From assembly GCF_023740735.1 (NCBI RefSeq), contig NZ_JAMRXH010000001.1:1-64000 (forward strand): a stretch of 64,000 nt of DNA, given 5' to 3'. Shown in pieces: positions 8,792 through 17,253 of this stretch. The stretch is from Nocardia sp. CDC159 (GTDB lineage: Bacteria; Actinomycetota; Actinomycetes; Mycobacteriales; Mycobacteriaceae). The number at the start of each line of letters is the position of its first letter. The stretch's first letter is position 1. A program made the position numbers and the translations under genes. Below the pieces are notes generated by a model. The model searched no databases and was not told the DNA's origin. It worked only from the letters and a program-made list of their open reading frames with translations.

Positions 8792-9673
8792 TCAGGCTCG
8801 TTGCCACAGGGCCGGTGTCGCGGGCGGCGTCCAGTTCGATGCCCAGGCGGTATGCGCCTGAAGGCATTTCCACCGCTTGCCTTCGTGGGTGACCACATCG
8901 CCGACCTTGTAGCTCGCCCCGACCTTCCACGCCGTGGGAGAGGCGGATGGAGTGTCGGGCTTCGGGTTGCTCGGCTGTGGGTTGGCGGAGGGCTTCGGGT
9001 TGTCCGGTCGTGGGGTGTCGGGCTTCTGGGTCGGCTTCGGGTCGCTCGGCTTCGGATCGTTCGGGTTCATCGGGTCGTCCGGATGCGACCGGTCGATATC
9101 CAAGTCGATGCACTGATAGAAGGCGTTGGCGGTATCGCCGATGTTCCAGACGGCGAGCATCTTCTGCTTACCCTGGAATCCGGAAAGGTGCAGATGGTGG
9201 GTTGTTTTCTCGTCGGGCATCTGATTCCAGCCGTCGAACTCCCCGACCTTGGTGTCCCCGATGAAGTACTGCCAGTTCTGCGTCCGATGCCTGGCCGTGT
9301 ACTTCCAGGTGAAGTTCACCATCTGCCCGACCTTGTGCACCTTCCACGGCTTGCTGTCATCGCTCAGATCGGCGAACTGCGGAATGTTGGCATGGCAATT
9401 CTTCAACCCCTTGGGTCCTTCGACACTTTGCGGCTCATATTTGATCGAACCGCAAGGGAGCAGACCCTTCGCGCACTGAACAGCGCGGCTCTCTCGCGAT
9501 TCGACGTAGCCGTGCGCGCTCGCTACAGAATACGGCAGGGCCGCGCACAAGGCTGTTGCTGCGGCCGCGGCCAATGCTAGTTTCTTCCAGATCCTGATCT
9601 TATTCGGATCTACCTCTTCGAACCGAGGCAGCGGCCGCGAATGGGAGACGAACGGAAGCCGGGAAAAGCGCAT
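8792..9673 (-). CDS. AA10 lytic polysaccharide monooxygenase with CBM5/12
   Basis: Secreted copper enzyme that oxidatively cleaves crystalline polysaccharide, by family resemblance chitin. After a long signal peptide (ALCAALPYSVASA) the mature protein starts HGYVESRESRAVQC, giving the N-terminal His of the copper brace; the second His is in YTARHRTQNWQYFI. Both stretches, with YEPQSVEG and LAVWNIGDTANAFYQ, closely follow the chitin-active CBP21 of Serratia. A Pro/Lys/Asp-rich linker (repeats like NPKPS, DPKPT) joins a C-terminal CBM5/12 chitin-binding module (GASYKVGDVVTHEGKRW, QAHTAW, ALWQRA). ATG at 9673 has AAAGGG just upstream. The signal region is unusually long before its hydrophobic core. 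Confidence 0.93.
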   Translation of the reverse strand: MRFSRLPFVSHSRPLPRFEEVDPNKIRIWKKLALAAAAATALCAALPYSVASAHGYVESRESRAVQCAKGLLPCGSIKYEPQSVEGPKGLKNCHANIPQFADLSDDSKPWKVHKVGQMVNFTWKYTARHRTQNWQYFIGDTKVGEFDGWNQMPDEKTTHHLHLSGFQGKQKMLAVWNIGDTANAFYQCIDLDIDRSHPDDPMNPNDPKPSDPKPTQKPDTPRPDNPKPSANPQPSNPKPDTPSASPTAWKVGASYKVGDVVTHEGKRWKCLQAHTAWASNWTPPATPALWQRA

Positions 9674-9832
9674 GATCCCTTTCAAGAAAACGACAACAGG
9701 AGTTGCCTCGAGTTTCACCGGGTTTGCGGCACCGACTATATGCCGAATCGTGACCTACCCGCAACAATGTCGTCCGATCTAACGAGACTTTAGGCGGAGC
9801 TTGAAATGCGCGGCGGCGGTTCGGGTTTCGGG

Positions 9833-11467
9833 TCAGTTGCCGTGCTGCTGGGTGGACCAGAAGTCGCAGCGATGGGTTGTCCAGGCGTCGGCCGGGCTAT
9901 TGCCCTGGGGGGCAAGGGATTGCACGGTCGGGTAAGTGACCCAGGGGGCGCGTCCGGTGCGCGCGAATCCGGTCCAGATGTCGATCATGGCGTTGCCGAG
10001 TGCTCGTTGTGCCGGGGTGAGTTCGGCGGGTTCGGATCCGCGGTAGGGGCCGCCGTTGCGGAGGTCGAAGAGGTAGGCCAGTTCGGAGGTATGGGCCGCA
10101 CCTGCCGGGCGTGCGCTGTAGTAGGGGATGAAGGTCGGTGCGTCGGGGTCGGCGAATTCGTAACCGTAGGTGGGTGTTTGGGTGGCCAGCGCGCGGATGG
10201 TGGTGAGTTGCGGGCAGGCGAAGACCCGATCGGTGTCCATGGTGGCGACGGCCAGGCCCGCGTCACCGTTGTCGGGGACGGGGTATTGGTGTGCGATCGC
10301 GTCGGCAGTGCGGGAGCCGAACGTGGCGCGCAGGACGGTGTGGTAGCTGTCCGGCGTGAACGGCTGTCCGGCCAGCAGTTCGGTGAGCATGGTGGTCAGG
10401 CGGGCTTCGTCGCGGGTGTAGCCGGACAGTACCGGGACACGGTGAAACTGGCCTCGACTCGAGGCCAGTGCCGGGTCCAGCGGTAACGCCGCGGTGTGGT
10501 AGGCGGGTCCGAACCCGGCGTTGGTCTGCCACCGGGCGCCGACCACGTCGCTGGGGCTCTTACCGCGCATGCAGCCGATCGTGTCCGGGCTGGTGCACTG
10601 GAGCGCGGCGGCGAGCGTCGCTCCGGCGGCCTCGTCCTCCGATACCGGGACCCAGAAGTCGTCGGTGCTCATGTGCACGGTGCCGTCCAGCCCGGCGAAG
10701 GTCGGCACCCGGGTGAGGCAGGAGCCGCTTTGCAGGATGGCGCGGTCGAACAATCCCGCCGATCCTGGGGAGGTCAGCTGCGCGCAGATGTCCACGCCCC
10801 CGGCCGATTCGCCGAACACCGTGATGTTGTGCGGGTCGCCCCCGAACGCCGCCGCATTGGTGCGGACCCAGCGCAGCGCGGCCTGTTGGTCCCGCAGGGC
10901 GAACGTGCCCGAGTCGGCGAGGCCCGGATGGCCGAAGAAGCCGAAGACGCCCAGGCGGTAATTGATCGTCACGACCACCACATCGCCACGAGTGGCCATC
11001 CTGGCCGGGTCGTAGTCGGCACCGCTTCCGGCGGTATTACCGCCACCGTGAATCCACACCATGACCGGCCGACCGCCGCCGCCACGCGGCGTCGTCACAT
11101 CGAGATAGAGACAGTCCTCGCTCGACCCGGCCAGCAGCGTACCCGGCTTGCCCGGGTCTTCCTGCGCGCACCTGGGCCCGGATGCCGTCGCCGGACGCAC
11201 ACCGGCCCATTCGCCTACGGGCCGCGGCGATTGCCACCGCAGCGGGCCCAATGGCGGTGCCGCATAGGGAATTCCCTGAAACCTCGACACGGTCCCGGCC
11301 ACGGTGCCCCGGACCATGCCGGACGAGGTGCGGGCGAGGGCATCGGAACTCGGCGCGGGCCGCGCCATCGGCATGGATGCGACGGCCATGATCGCTGAGA
11401 GGCCCAGGATGCCCAGTAGGACAGCCTGTTTGGCGAGTCGGCTGGGCCGAACGACTCCCATGCTCAT
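9833..11467 (-). CDS. Secreted type B carboxylesterase
   Basis: A 544-residue serine hydrolase of the carboxylesterase/lipase type B family, cleaving carboxylic esters outside the membrane. It has an N-terminal signal or anchor (KQAVLLGILGLSAIMAVASM), the oxyanion motif WIHGGGN, the nucleophile elbow FGESAGG, an acidic residue in GYTRDEARL and the catalytic His in AHTSELAYLF. FQGIPYA near the N-terminus and SEDCLYLDV are family hallmarks. It lies 25 bp downstream of the secreted gene at 11492, so the two may be co-transcribed. The natural ester is unknown. Confidence 0.9.
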   Translation of the reverse strand: MSMGVVRPSRLAKQAVLLGILGLSAIMAVASMPMARPAPSSDALARTSSGMVRGTVAGTVSRFQGIPYAAPPLGPLRWQSPRPVGEWAGVRPATASGPRCAQEDPGKPGTLLAGSSEDCLYLDVTTPRGGGGRPVMVWIHGGGNTAGSGADYDPARMATRGDVVVVTINYRLGVFGFFGHPGLADSGTFALRDQQAALRWVRTNAAAFGGDPHNITVFGESAGGVDICAQLTSPGSAGLFDRAILQSGSCLTRVPTFAGLDGTVHMSTDDFWVPVSEDEAAGATLAAALQCTSPDTIGCMRGKSPSDVVGARWQTNAGFGPAYHTAALPLDPALASSRGQFHRVPVLSGYTRDEARLTTMLTELLAGQPFTPDSYHTVLRATFGSRTADAIAHQYPVPDNGDAGLAVATMDTDRVFACPQLTTIRALATQTPTYGYEFADPDAPTFIPYYSARPAGAAHTSELAYLFDLRNGGPYRGSEPAELTPAQRALGNAMIDIWTGFARTGRAPWVTYPTVQSLAPQGNSPADAWTTHRCDFWSTQQHGN

Positions 11468-11491
11468 CGGTGGACCGGCTGGCCGAGTTGG

Positions 11492-12052
11492 CTATGAGCG
11501 GAACACGCCCTGGCCGTCGAAATTCAGGCGTCTGATTCCGAAACCGCCGTTGGGGCAGGGCAGGAGCAGGTCGGTCGACGAGGGGACCACCAGGGCCGAG
11601 ATGGTGTTGCCGGTGAGCGGGCCGCTGGTTACCTTCAGCGCTATTTTGATCGTGGCGAGGCTGGAGAGGTCGACGTCGAAATCCACCGTGCCCGGTTCGG
11701 TGGTCATCGTGTCGCGGTTGACCCAGGTCGTCGTTCCCGAGCCGAAGAAGCGGGTCTGGGGGCAGCCGTTGACGTTGATCGGGTTGACGGTGATGACCCA
11801 GGAGACGTATTGCGGATATTTACCGTTCGGAGAGGTGCAGTTGCGGTAGGCGCCGATATAAATTCCGGTGACCGCGTTGTCGACGACACCGAATTCGGCC
11901 TGGGTGCCCGCCTGGCAGATGAGATCGGGAAGCGGGAGCGGGGGCAGGTCCGCGTAACTGGGCTCGGGTGCCGCGATGCTGATTCCGATTCCCATGGCGA
12001 GCGCGGCGGCAATGAAGCCCATCCGCCGGTGGATCGATGTGTGGAGCCTCAT
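11492..12052 (-). CDS. Secreted protein of unknown function
   Basis: A 186-residue exported protein with a signal peptide (IHRRMGFIAAALAMGIGISI then cleavage near SYA-DLP). The mature region contains four cysteines (LICQAG, YRNCTSP, VNGCPQ, LLPCPNG) and polar beta-type sequence, consistent with a disulphide-stabilised extracellular domain. GGAGG lies eight bases before the ATG. It is immediately upstream of the type B esterase on the same strand. No family is recognised. Confidence 0.72.
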   Translation of the reverse strand: MRLHTSIHRRMGFIAAALAMGIGISIAAPEPSYADLPPLPLPDLICQAGTQAEFGVVDNAVTGIYIGAYRNCTSPNGKYPQYVSWVITVNPINVNGCPQTRFFGSGTTTWVNRDTMTTEPGTVDFDVDLSSLATIKIALKVTSGPLTGNTISALVVPSSTDLLLPCPNGGFGIRRLNFDGQGVFRS

Positions 12053-12286
12053 TGCCTCGGCCTCCGGCTGCGTGTAGGGATCGGACGTGGCGGAACAAGG
12101 TGCGACACATCACGATAGCAACGGGCGCGGCTCGGACGACTCTTTTGGCTTCGGCATTCCGGCAAAAACCTACCCGTCGGATTTGCGCACCACCGTCATT
12201 GTCGTCGTCCCGGCGGGCCGCGACCGGGAATCGAACGGCGGCGGTAGCGTCATGAATATGCCGTCGGTTACCGAAGCCGTCCGCCG
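12053..12286. promoter_or_regulatory. Divergent intergenic region
   Basis: This 234-bp gap separates the minus-strand secreted-protein/esterase pair from the plus-strand AraC regulator. It must carry both promoters, but I see no convincing boxes or palindrome. Divergence suggests, without proof, that the AraC protein controls the neighbouring secreted genes. Confidence 0.3.
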
Positions 12287-13144
12287 ATGATCGAGAACGG
12301 ACAGCCGGTCCTCGAGGATTGGGATCCCGCTCCCACCGCGGACAGCGGGGGGTCGTTCCGGGTGTCGACGGTGTCCGGTTTCACCGGGGACGACCAGGTG
12401 CGCAGGCTCAATCTGCATCTGCTGGTGTTCGTCGCGGCGGGACGCGGCAGCCTCATGATCGACTTCGTCGACCACGAGCTCGTGCCGGGAACACTGCTGC
12501 TGGCCCGGCCGGGGCAGGTCCGGCAGCTGTCGGCCACCGCCGGGGCGACACTGGACGCGATCGCCATCTCGTTCTCCGCGGCGTTCCCGGCCCGGTTCCC
12601 GCTGCCGGACACCTCGGTGGTCGACGATATCTACGGCACCCTGACCTGGCGGTTGACCGGCGAGGACCGCGACATCATCGAACATTCGTTCCGGGAACTG
12701 GAGCGCGAATACCGCATCGCGGGTGAGCGCGGCCCCCGGGTCGAGCTGCTGCGGCTGCTGATGGCGGCGCTGCTGTTGCGGATCGTCCTGCTCTCGGCCG
12801 ACACTCGCACCGAGACACCCCTGCTCGACGCCCACTATCTCGCCTTCCGGCGCGAACTCACCCGCACCTTCCGCACCGAGCACATGGCCTCGGAATATGC
12901 CCGGCGGCTGGGCATTTCGGCCCGCACGCTCAATCGAATCTGCCTGCGGGCCAGCGGTTACACGGCCAAGCAGTTGATCGAGGCACGTCTGGTGCTGGAG
13001 GCCCAGCGGTTATTGGCCTACACCGACCTGCCGGTGCACGCCGTGGCCGACCGGCTGGGATTCAGCGAGGCAACCAACTTCGTCAAATTCTTCGCCCGCC
13101 ACGCCCACCGCACCCCGAGCGAGTTCCGCCGCTCGCACCGCTGA
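12287..13144 (+). CDS. AraC/XylS-family transcriptional regulator
   Basis: A 285-residue regulator. The N-terminal part (about 1-160) is a cupin-like sensing domain, and the C-terminal 100 residues carry two helix-turn-helix motifs of the AraC type (EYARRLGISARTLNRICLRA and AVADRLGFSEATNFVKFF, ending TPSEFRRSHR). The effector is unknown. It is divergent from the secreted-esterase pair and convergent with a degraded CoA-transferase gene. The only in-frame ATG near the expected N-terminus is used; its ribosome site is weak. Confidence 0.87.
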   Translation: MIENGQPVLEDWDPAPTADSGGSFRVSTVSGFTGDDQVRRLNLHLLVFVAAGRGSLMIDFVDHELVPGTLLLARPGQVRQLSATAGATLDAIAISFSAAFPARFPLPDTSVVDDIYGTLTWRLTGEDRDIIEHSFRELEREYRIAGERGPRVELLRLLMAALLLRIVLLSADTRTETPLLDAHYLAFRRELTRTFRTEHMASEYARRLGISARTLNRICLRASGYTAKQLIEARLVLEAQRLLAYTDLPVHAVADRLGFSEATNFVKFFARHAHRTPSEFRRSHR

Positions 13145-13153
13145 CGGATCGCA

Positions 13154-13168
13154 CGGCCGGTCCGGCCG
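13154..13168. terminator. Candidate hairpin after araC-type gene
   Basis: CGGCCG (13154-13159), loop GTC, CGGCCG (13163-13168): a perfect 6-bp GC stem ten bases after the regulator's stop codon. There is no T-run. It lies at the boundary with the decayed CoA-transferase gene. Confidence 0.3.
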
Positions 13169-13785
13169 ACCGGGCCGCACCTCGGCTCGGCGGTCGGGCC
13201 GCAACACCTGCGCGCCGCCCGGGCCCGCCTCGACCAAAATGCGGGCCGCCAGCAGCGACGACAGCAGGTACAGCCCGGCGAACTTGTCGGCGATGAGGGT
13301 GGGCATGTACTGGGTGATCCCGGACGCGCGCCGCTGCAGGTCGACCAGGCCGGTCGGCCTGGGTGGAATCGGAGGCGAAGCCCTGCCCGTGCGCGTAGAT
13401 CAGGCGCGGAAACTGTTGGGCCAGTTGGTCGTAGGCGATGCCGAGCCGTTCGAGCGCGCCGCCGCGCATGTTGGTCAGCAGGACGTCTGCGCCGGCCAGC
13501 ATATCCAGGAACGCGGCGCGATCGGCGGCGTCCTCGAGGTTCAGCGCGACGCTGCGCTTGTTGCGATTGACCTGCAGGGACAGTGGGCCCATGCCGGGGT
13601 GGCGGCTCAGTCCGGCGGGTGAGTTGCGGGCGGTGTCGTGCGGGGTCTCGACGGATCACCTCGGCGCCGAAATCACCGAGGATCTGGCCCGCCATGGGAG
13701 CCATGACCACGGTGGACAGATCGATCACCTTGATGCCCCGCAGCGGTCCGGTGGCGGGCCCGCCGAGGTCGATGGCGGTCGGCAT
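13169..13785 (-). pseudogene. Decayed family III CoA-transferase (CaiB/BaiF)
   Basis: The reading starts well as a CaiB/BaiF CoA-transferase (RGIKVIDLSTVVMAPMAGQI, LGDFGAEVIR) but loses frame near base 13646. The family sequence continues in a second frame (QVNRNKRSVALNLEDAADRA, ADVLLTNMRGGALERLGI, LIYAHGQGFASDS), then shifts again near 13370 to a third (RRASGITQYMPTLIADKFAG, LYLLSSLLAARI). It ends after about 180 codons, less than half the family length, against the 3' end of the AraC gene. Two frameshifts plus truncation argue for a true pseudogene. Its start lies three bases after the stop of the beta-propeller gene, so it is the dead last gene of that operon. Confidence 0.82.
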
Positions 13786-13787
13786 GA

Positions 13788-14693
13788 TCAGTGTCCCTTC
13801 CCTGGGAGCTCGGCCAGGGCCAGGCCGGTGAGGGCGGGGTCGAGGCGGACGAGTTCGGTGTCGGTTCCGGCGACCGGGTCGACGCGGCGGATCGCGCCGC
13901 CGAGGTCGCTCACGTAGTAGGTGCCATCGTCAACGGCCAGTCCGATCGCCTCGGCGTAGCCGCGCGAAAGGATCTGCGGCGCGGCCGGTTCCGGGTCGAC
14001 GGTGGCCCGGTTGAGGGTGTTGCCGTCGGGTTCGGCGCCGCGGTCGGTCCACGCCAGGAATCCGGCCGGATCGAAATGCAGATCGATGGGTTCGGGCAGG
14101 TGATCCCACAGCAGTTCGACATCGTCACGGCTGGTGGCGTCGCGGCCGGGGGGAATGTCGATGGGAGCGCGGAAGATTCGGCCCTGACCCGATTTGGGTG
14201 CGCCCTTCTGCGACCAATAGACCATGCGGCGGCTCGGATCCAGCGCCACGCCGACGCAGTGGTTGCGCGGATCGCGGGCGGCGTCCTCGCCGCGCGCGGC
14301 CACCACGACCTCCTCCAGGTGGCTGCCGTCCAGATCGCAGCGCAGTACGCGCATGCCCTCCCGGTCGCACCAGTACAGCTTGCCCGCCGCGAAATCGGCG
14401 GTGAGCTGCTTGCCGGTGGTGAAAGCGCCTGCGGGGACGATGGTTCGGCGATTCGCGCCGTCGAGGTCGACGCGCTCGATCGAGCCGTTGCGGGTGTAGA
14501 AGGTGTGGTCGTCGTCGCTGCCCGGGTCCGGTGCGCCCATATTGGTCCAGTAGATGTGGCCGCGGCGCTGATCGACGACGACGCCGTCGGGGGACTGGTC
14601 GAGCGTGTCGACCAGCGTCCACACCCGCGCTCCGTCCAGCGATACGGCCTGCAGCCAACCCTTGACGATATTGAGCACCACGAGTGCCTTCAT
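13788..14693 (-). CDS. YWTD-type beta-propeller protein
   Basis: A 301-residue protein made of repeated beta-propeller blades with YWTD-like motifs (GHIYWTNMG, GKLYWCDREG, RMVYWSQKG, FLAWTDRG), resembling the LDL-receptor class B or SMP-30/gluconolactonase propellers. No signal peptide is seen, so it should act in the cytoplasm. ATG at 14693 overlaps the TGA of the upstream CoA-transferase (ATGA), implying coupled translation. A lactonase or binding role is possible; the sequence does not decide. It sits between an intact and a decayed CoA-transferase. Confidence 0.78.
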   Translation of the reverse strand: MKALVVLNIVKGWLQAVSLDGARVWTLVDTLDQSPDGVVVDQRRGHIYWTNMGAPDPGSDDDHTFYTRNGSIERVDLDGANRRTIVPAGAFTTGKQLTADFAAGKLYWCDREGMRVLRCDLDGSHLEEVVVAARGEDAARDPRNHCVGVALDPSRRMVYWSQKGAPKSGQGRIFRAPIDIPPGRDATSRDDVELLWDHLPEPIDLHFDPAGFLAWTDRGAEPDGNTLNRATVDPEPAAPQILSRGYAEAIGLAVDDGTYYVSDLGGAIRRVDPVAGTDTELVRLDPALTGLALAELPGKGH

Positions 14694-16222
14694 GACCGAA
14701 CTCCTTCGCTGCGCGGGCTCGCGTCGAGCCACTCCGGTCGCCCGGATCCGCGCGGGACGTAGACGAAGGGGTAGGCGCCCGGGGTCTGCGACATCCGGAC
14801 CTGTTCGGCGATACCGGTGTAGAGCCCCAGCGGGGTGTCGGCCTGGATGATCTCCGGGGGCAGGTATTCGTGTCCCGGTGCCTTCCCGGCGACCTCGGCG
14901 GAATACGCCGGATCGAGGAAACCGAGGCTGGCCACCCACAGCGCCACCCGGGTCAGCGACACCGAGACCCGATACGAGCCACCGACCTGCGCACGCAGCA
15001 TCAGTGCTCGCAGCACGCCGGTCGCCAGCAGCCACGCGGTGATGTAGTCGTTGACCACCGGGACGCCGGGCAGCGCGGGTACCTCACCGTCGCCCTCGGC
15101 GGCCATGATGCCCGCGACACAACCGGCGGTCTGATCGAAACCGACCCGCCCGGCCCAGGGTCCGGTGCGGCCGTGCAGGTTCACCGTGGCGTGGATGATG
15201 CCGGGGCGCACGGCCGCGGCCTGCTCGGGGCCGATTCCGGCGCGTTCGAGCGAGCCGGGGCGGCGGTTGGCGTAGAACACGTCCGCCCCGGCCAGCAGCT
15301 CGAGCATGCGGCGGTGATCCTCGCCGGTGTGCAGGTCGAGCATGGCCGAGCGGACCCCTAGGTTGGAGGTCATGTACAGCTTCGGGATCTCGTACTCGTA
15401 GGGATTCCAGATGTTGAGCACGTCGGCCCCGTGCAGCGACAGCGCACGCCCGCAGCCCGCGCCCGCGATGATATGACCTCGACCGAGCACCCGGATGCCC
15501 GCCAGCGGGCTGATCGCGTTGGGCGGCAACGGCTCCGGGTCGCTGTCGCCGATCTTCTCGATCTCCACCAGCGGCATGCCCGCGAGCACCGAGGTGTACT
15601 GGCGGGTGCGCAGTATCTCGTCCACGCCGCGCACCATGCCCATGACCACGCCGTAGTCCGCACCGGCCTGCTCGAGGTCGGTTCCCTTCCAGCGGGCGAT
15701 CGCGCGCGCGACATCGGCCGGGTCCTCGCCGGTGCCGAGCAGACGGCAGGTGTCGCGGCGCAGTCCCGGATAGGGCTCGAGCGGTTGGACGAACCGGTCG
15801 TCGGCGGTGCGGTAGAACCGGTCGGAGAAGAAGGCGCTCGTCGCGCTCGCGGGATCGGTCAGCGGATAGCCGTTGAGCAGCTCCCACTTCTTCTCGTAGA
15901 ACGGGCACAACCGGTGCGGCGCGACCCGCAGATCCATCGAGATGTCCTGTCCGGCACCGCCGCGCATCCGCCAGAGCTTCGCCACCGCAATGGATTTGGC
16001 CACCAGCGTCAGTGCCGTGGCGGCCGCGACCCGGGTGGCTCCGGGGACCACCGGATCGGCTCCGGTGAATTCGATGCTGCCGCCGCAGTCGCCGGGCTCG
16101 AGTCCCAGGCCGTCCAGAACGCGGGCCAGTTCCTTGTACAGGTCGTAGTCGTCGGTGGTGGCGCGCTGGGTGGTGGCGCTGCGGAGCCGGTCGGTGAGGG
16201 TGGGATCGGGGTGGGTGATCAT
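14690..16222 (-). CDS. Family III CoA-transferase (CaiB/BaiF)
   Basis: A 510-residue member of the CaiB/BaiF family, which moves CoA between carboxylic acids. It is longer than the usual 400 residues and looks rearranged: a C-terminal-type segment (GATRVAAATALTLVAKSIAV, GAGQDISMDL) comes first, then the characteristic N-terminal unit (PLAGIRVLGRGHIIAGAGCG, HGADVLNIWNP, GADVFYANRRPGSLERAGI, GFDQTAGCVAGIM). It overlaps both neighbours by four bases (ATGA), so dehydrogenase, CoA-transferase and propeller are translated as a unit. Pairing with a hydroxyacyl/carnitine-type dehydrogenase suggests CoA activation and oxidation of a hydroxy acid; the substrate is unknown. Confidence 0.88.
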   Translation of the reverse strand: MITHPDPTLTDRLRSATTQRATTDDYDLYKELARVLDGLGLEPGDCGGSIEFTGADPVVPGATRVAAATALTLVAKSIAVAKLWRMRGGAGQDISMDLRVAPHRLCPFYEKKWELLNGYPLTDPASATSAFFSDRFYRTADDRFVQPLEPYPGLRRDTCRLLGTGEDPADVARAIARWKGTDLEQAGADYGVVMGMVRGVDEILRTRQYTSVLAGMPLVEIEKIGDSDPEPLPPNAISPLAGIRVLGRGHIIAGAGCGRALSLHGADVLNIWNPYEYEIPKLYMTSNLGVRSAMLDLHTGEDHRRMLELLAGADVFYANRRPGSLERAGIGPEQAAAVRPGIIHATVNLHGRTGPWAGRVGFDQTAGCVAGIMAAEGDGEVPALPGVPVVNDYITAWLLATGVLRALMLRAQVGGSYRVSVSLTRVALWVASLGFLDPAYSAEVAGKAPGHEYLPPEIIQADTPLGLYTGIAEQVRMSQTPGAYPFVYVPRGSGRPEWLDASPRSEGVRS

Positions 16223-17094
16223 GCTTCCTCCTTGGCGTGCTGGGCCTGCAGGACCGCGCGCAGCGCGACGTCGCGGGCGGCGACATTGCGGCGATACGCG
16301 TCCGCGCCGGTGCCGTAGGTGTGTTCGATCTGCTCGAAGACGGGCTCCATGGCCGCGGGCGAGAGATCCGGTTCGCCGAGCTCGAATTGCATTGCCGCGC
16401 CGACGTTCTCGTACAGATGGCGGGGGCCGTCGGGCCCGCCGCCCAGATTCTGGGCCGCGAACGGGCCGGTGACCGCCCAGCGCGGCCCGAGGGAATTGGT
16501 CATCACCGCGTCGATATCGGCCACCGTCGCGTAGCCCTGCTGTACCAGATAGACCGCCTGTTCCTTGAGCGCCTTTTGCAGCCGATTCCCGATGAATCCG
16601 CGGATTTCCTTACGCAGCGCCACCGGCGTCCGGCCCAGCGAGCGGTAAATTTCCGTGGCCCGCTCAACGGTGTCGCTACTGGTTTGCGAGCCCGGCACTA
16701 TTTCGACCAGTGGCAGTATTTCCGGCGGGTTGAACGGATGGCCGATCACGATGCGGTCCGCGGCCGGGTTGCCCTCGGCGATGACCGAGGGCAGCAGCGA
16801 CGAACTCGACGACGCGAGAATGGCCGTGGGCGGGGCGGCCGTGGCGAGCGTCGCGAAGATCGACCGCTTCACCGCCAGTCGCTCCGGGGCGTTCTCCTGC
16901 ACGAAATCCACTCCGGAGACCGCACTTTCGAGGTCATTGGTGGCCGCGACCGAGCCGGCCGGGAACTGCGCGCCCACCAGCTCGGCGAGATCCTCGCGCG
17001 GATCGCTGACCGTCACCGACCAGCCGCATCGATCGAACAGCCGAGCCCAGGACAACCCGATGACACCGGCGCCCACAATCGCAACCGAGGACAT
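16219..17094 (-). CDS. 3-hydroxyacyl-CoA / carnitine-type dehydrogenase
   Basis: A 291-residue NAD+-dependent dehydrogenase of the 3-hydroxyacyl-CoA dehydrogenase superfamily. The Rossmann motif GAGVIG is at the N-terminus (VAIVGAGVIGLSWARLF), followed by FVQENAPE, SSSSLLPS and the catalytic-region motif GHPFNPP, then IRGFIGNRLQKAL. The SLGPRWAVTGPF motif and the single compact C-terminal domain resemble L-carnitine and L-gulonate 3-dehydrogenases. ATG at 17094 is chosen because AAGGAG lies six bases upstream; the ATG six bases earlier has no spacing. It is first of the overlapping operon with the CoA-transferase. Confidence 0.88.
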   Translation of the reverse strand: MSSVAIVGAGVIGLSWARLFDRCGWSVTVSDPREDLAELVGAQFPAGSVAATNDLESAVSGVDFVQENAPERLAVKRSIFATLATAAPPTAILASSSSSLLPSVIAEGNPAADRIVIGHPFNPPEILPLVEIVPGSQTSSDTVERATEIYRSLGRTPVALRKEIRGFIGNRLQKALKEQAVYLVQQGYATVADIDAVMTNSLGPRWAVTGPFAAQNLGGGPDGPRHLYENVGAAMQFELGEPDLSPAAMEPVFEQIEHTYGTGADAYRRNVAARDVALRAVLQAQHAKEEA

Positions 17095-17176
17095 GACCAT
17101 CTCCTTCCCGGCCTGCGGCCGGATGCGGAACAGGGGTTCTACTGATGAATAGCCACTGATTCACTGGAGTGCTTAC

Positions 17177-17191
17177 GTCAATTCTGTTGAC
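17177..17191. promoter_or_regulatory. Inverted repeat upstream of dehydrogenase operon
   Basis: GTCAA (17177-17181) and TTGAC (17187-17191) are perfect inverted repeats around TTCTG, in an AT-richer part of the 159-bp gap between the adenylation-domain gene and the dehydrogenase operon. It lies about 85 bases upstream of the dehydrogenase start, a plausible operator or promoter position. The bound protein is unknown. Confidence 0.35.
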
Positions 17192-17253
17192 CCGAATCCT
17201 CGGACTCCAGGTTGTCCCACGACGAAATATGGTCGAAAGTGGACACCGCGCCC

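Noticed and set aside
8900..9080. Short Pro-Lys/Asp repeats near the LPMO 3' end as a DNA repeat
   Set aside because: They encode a flexible linker between catalytic and chitin-binding modules; ordinary low-complexity coding.
12252..12290. Short frame MNMPSVTEAVRR just before the AraC gene as a leader peptide
   Set aside because: No ribosome site or attenuator structure was visible; the overlap with the AraC start is probably chance.
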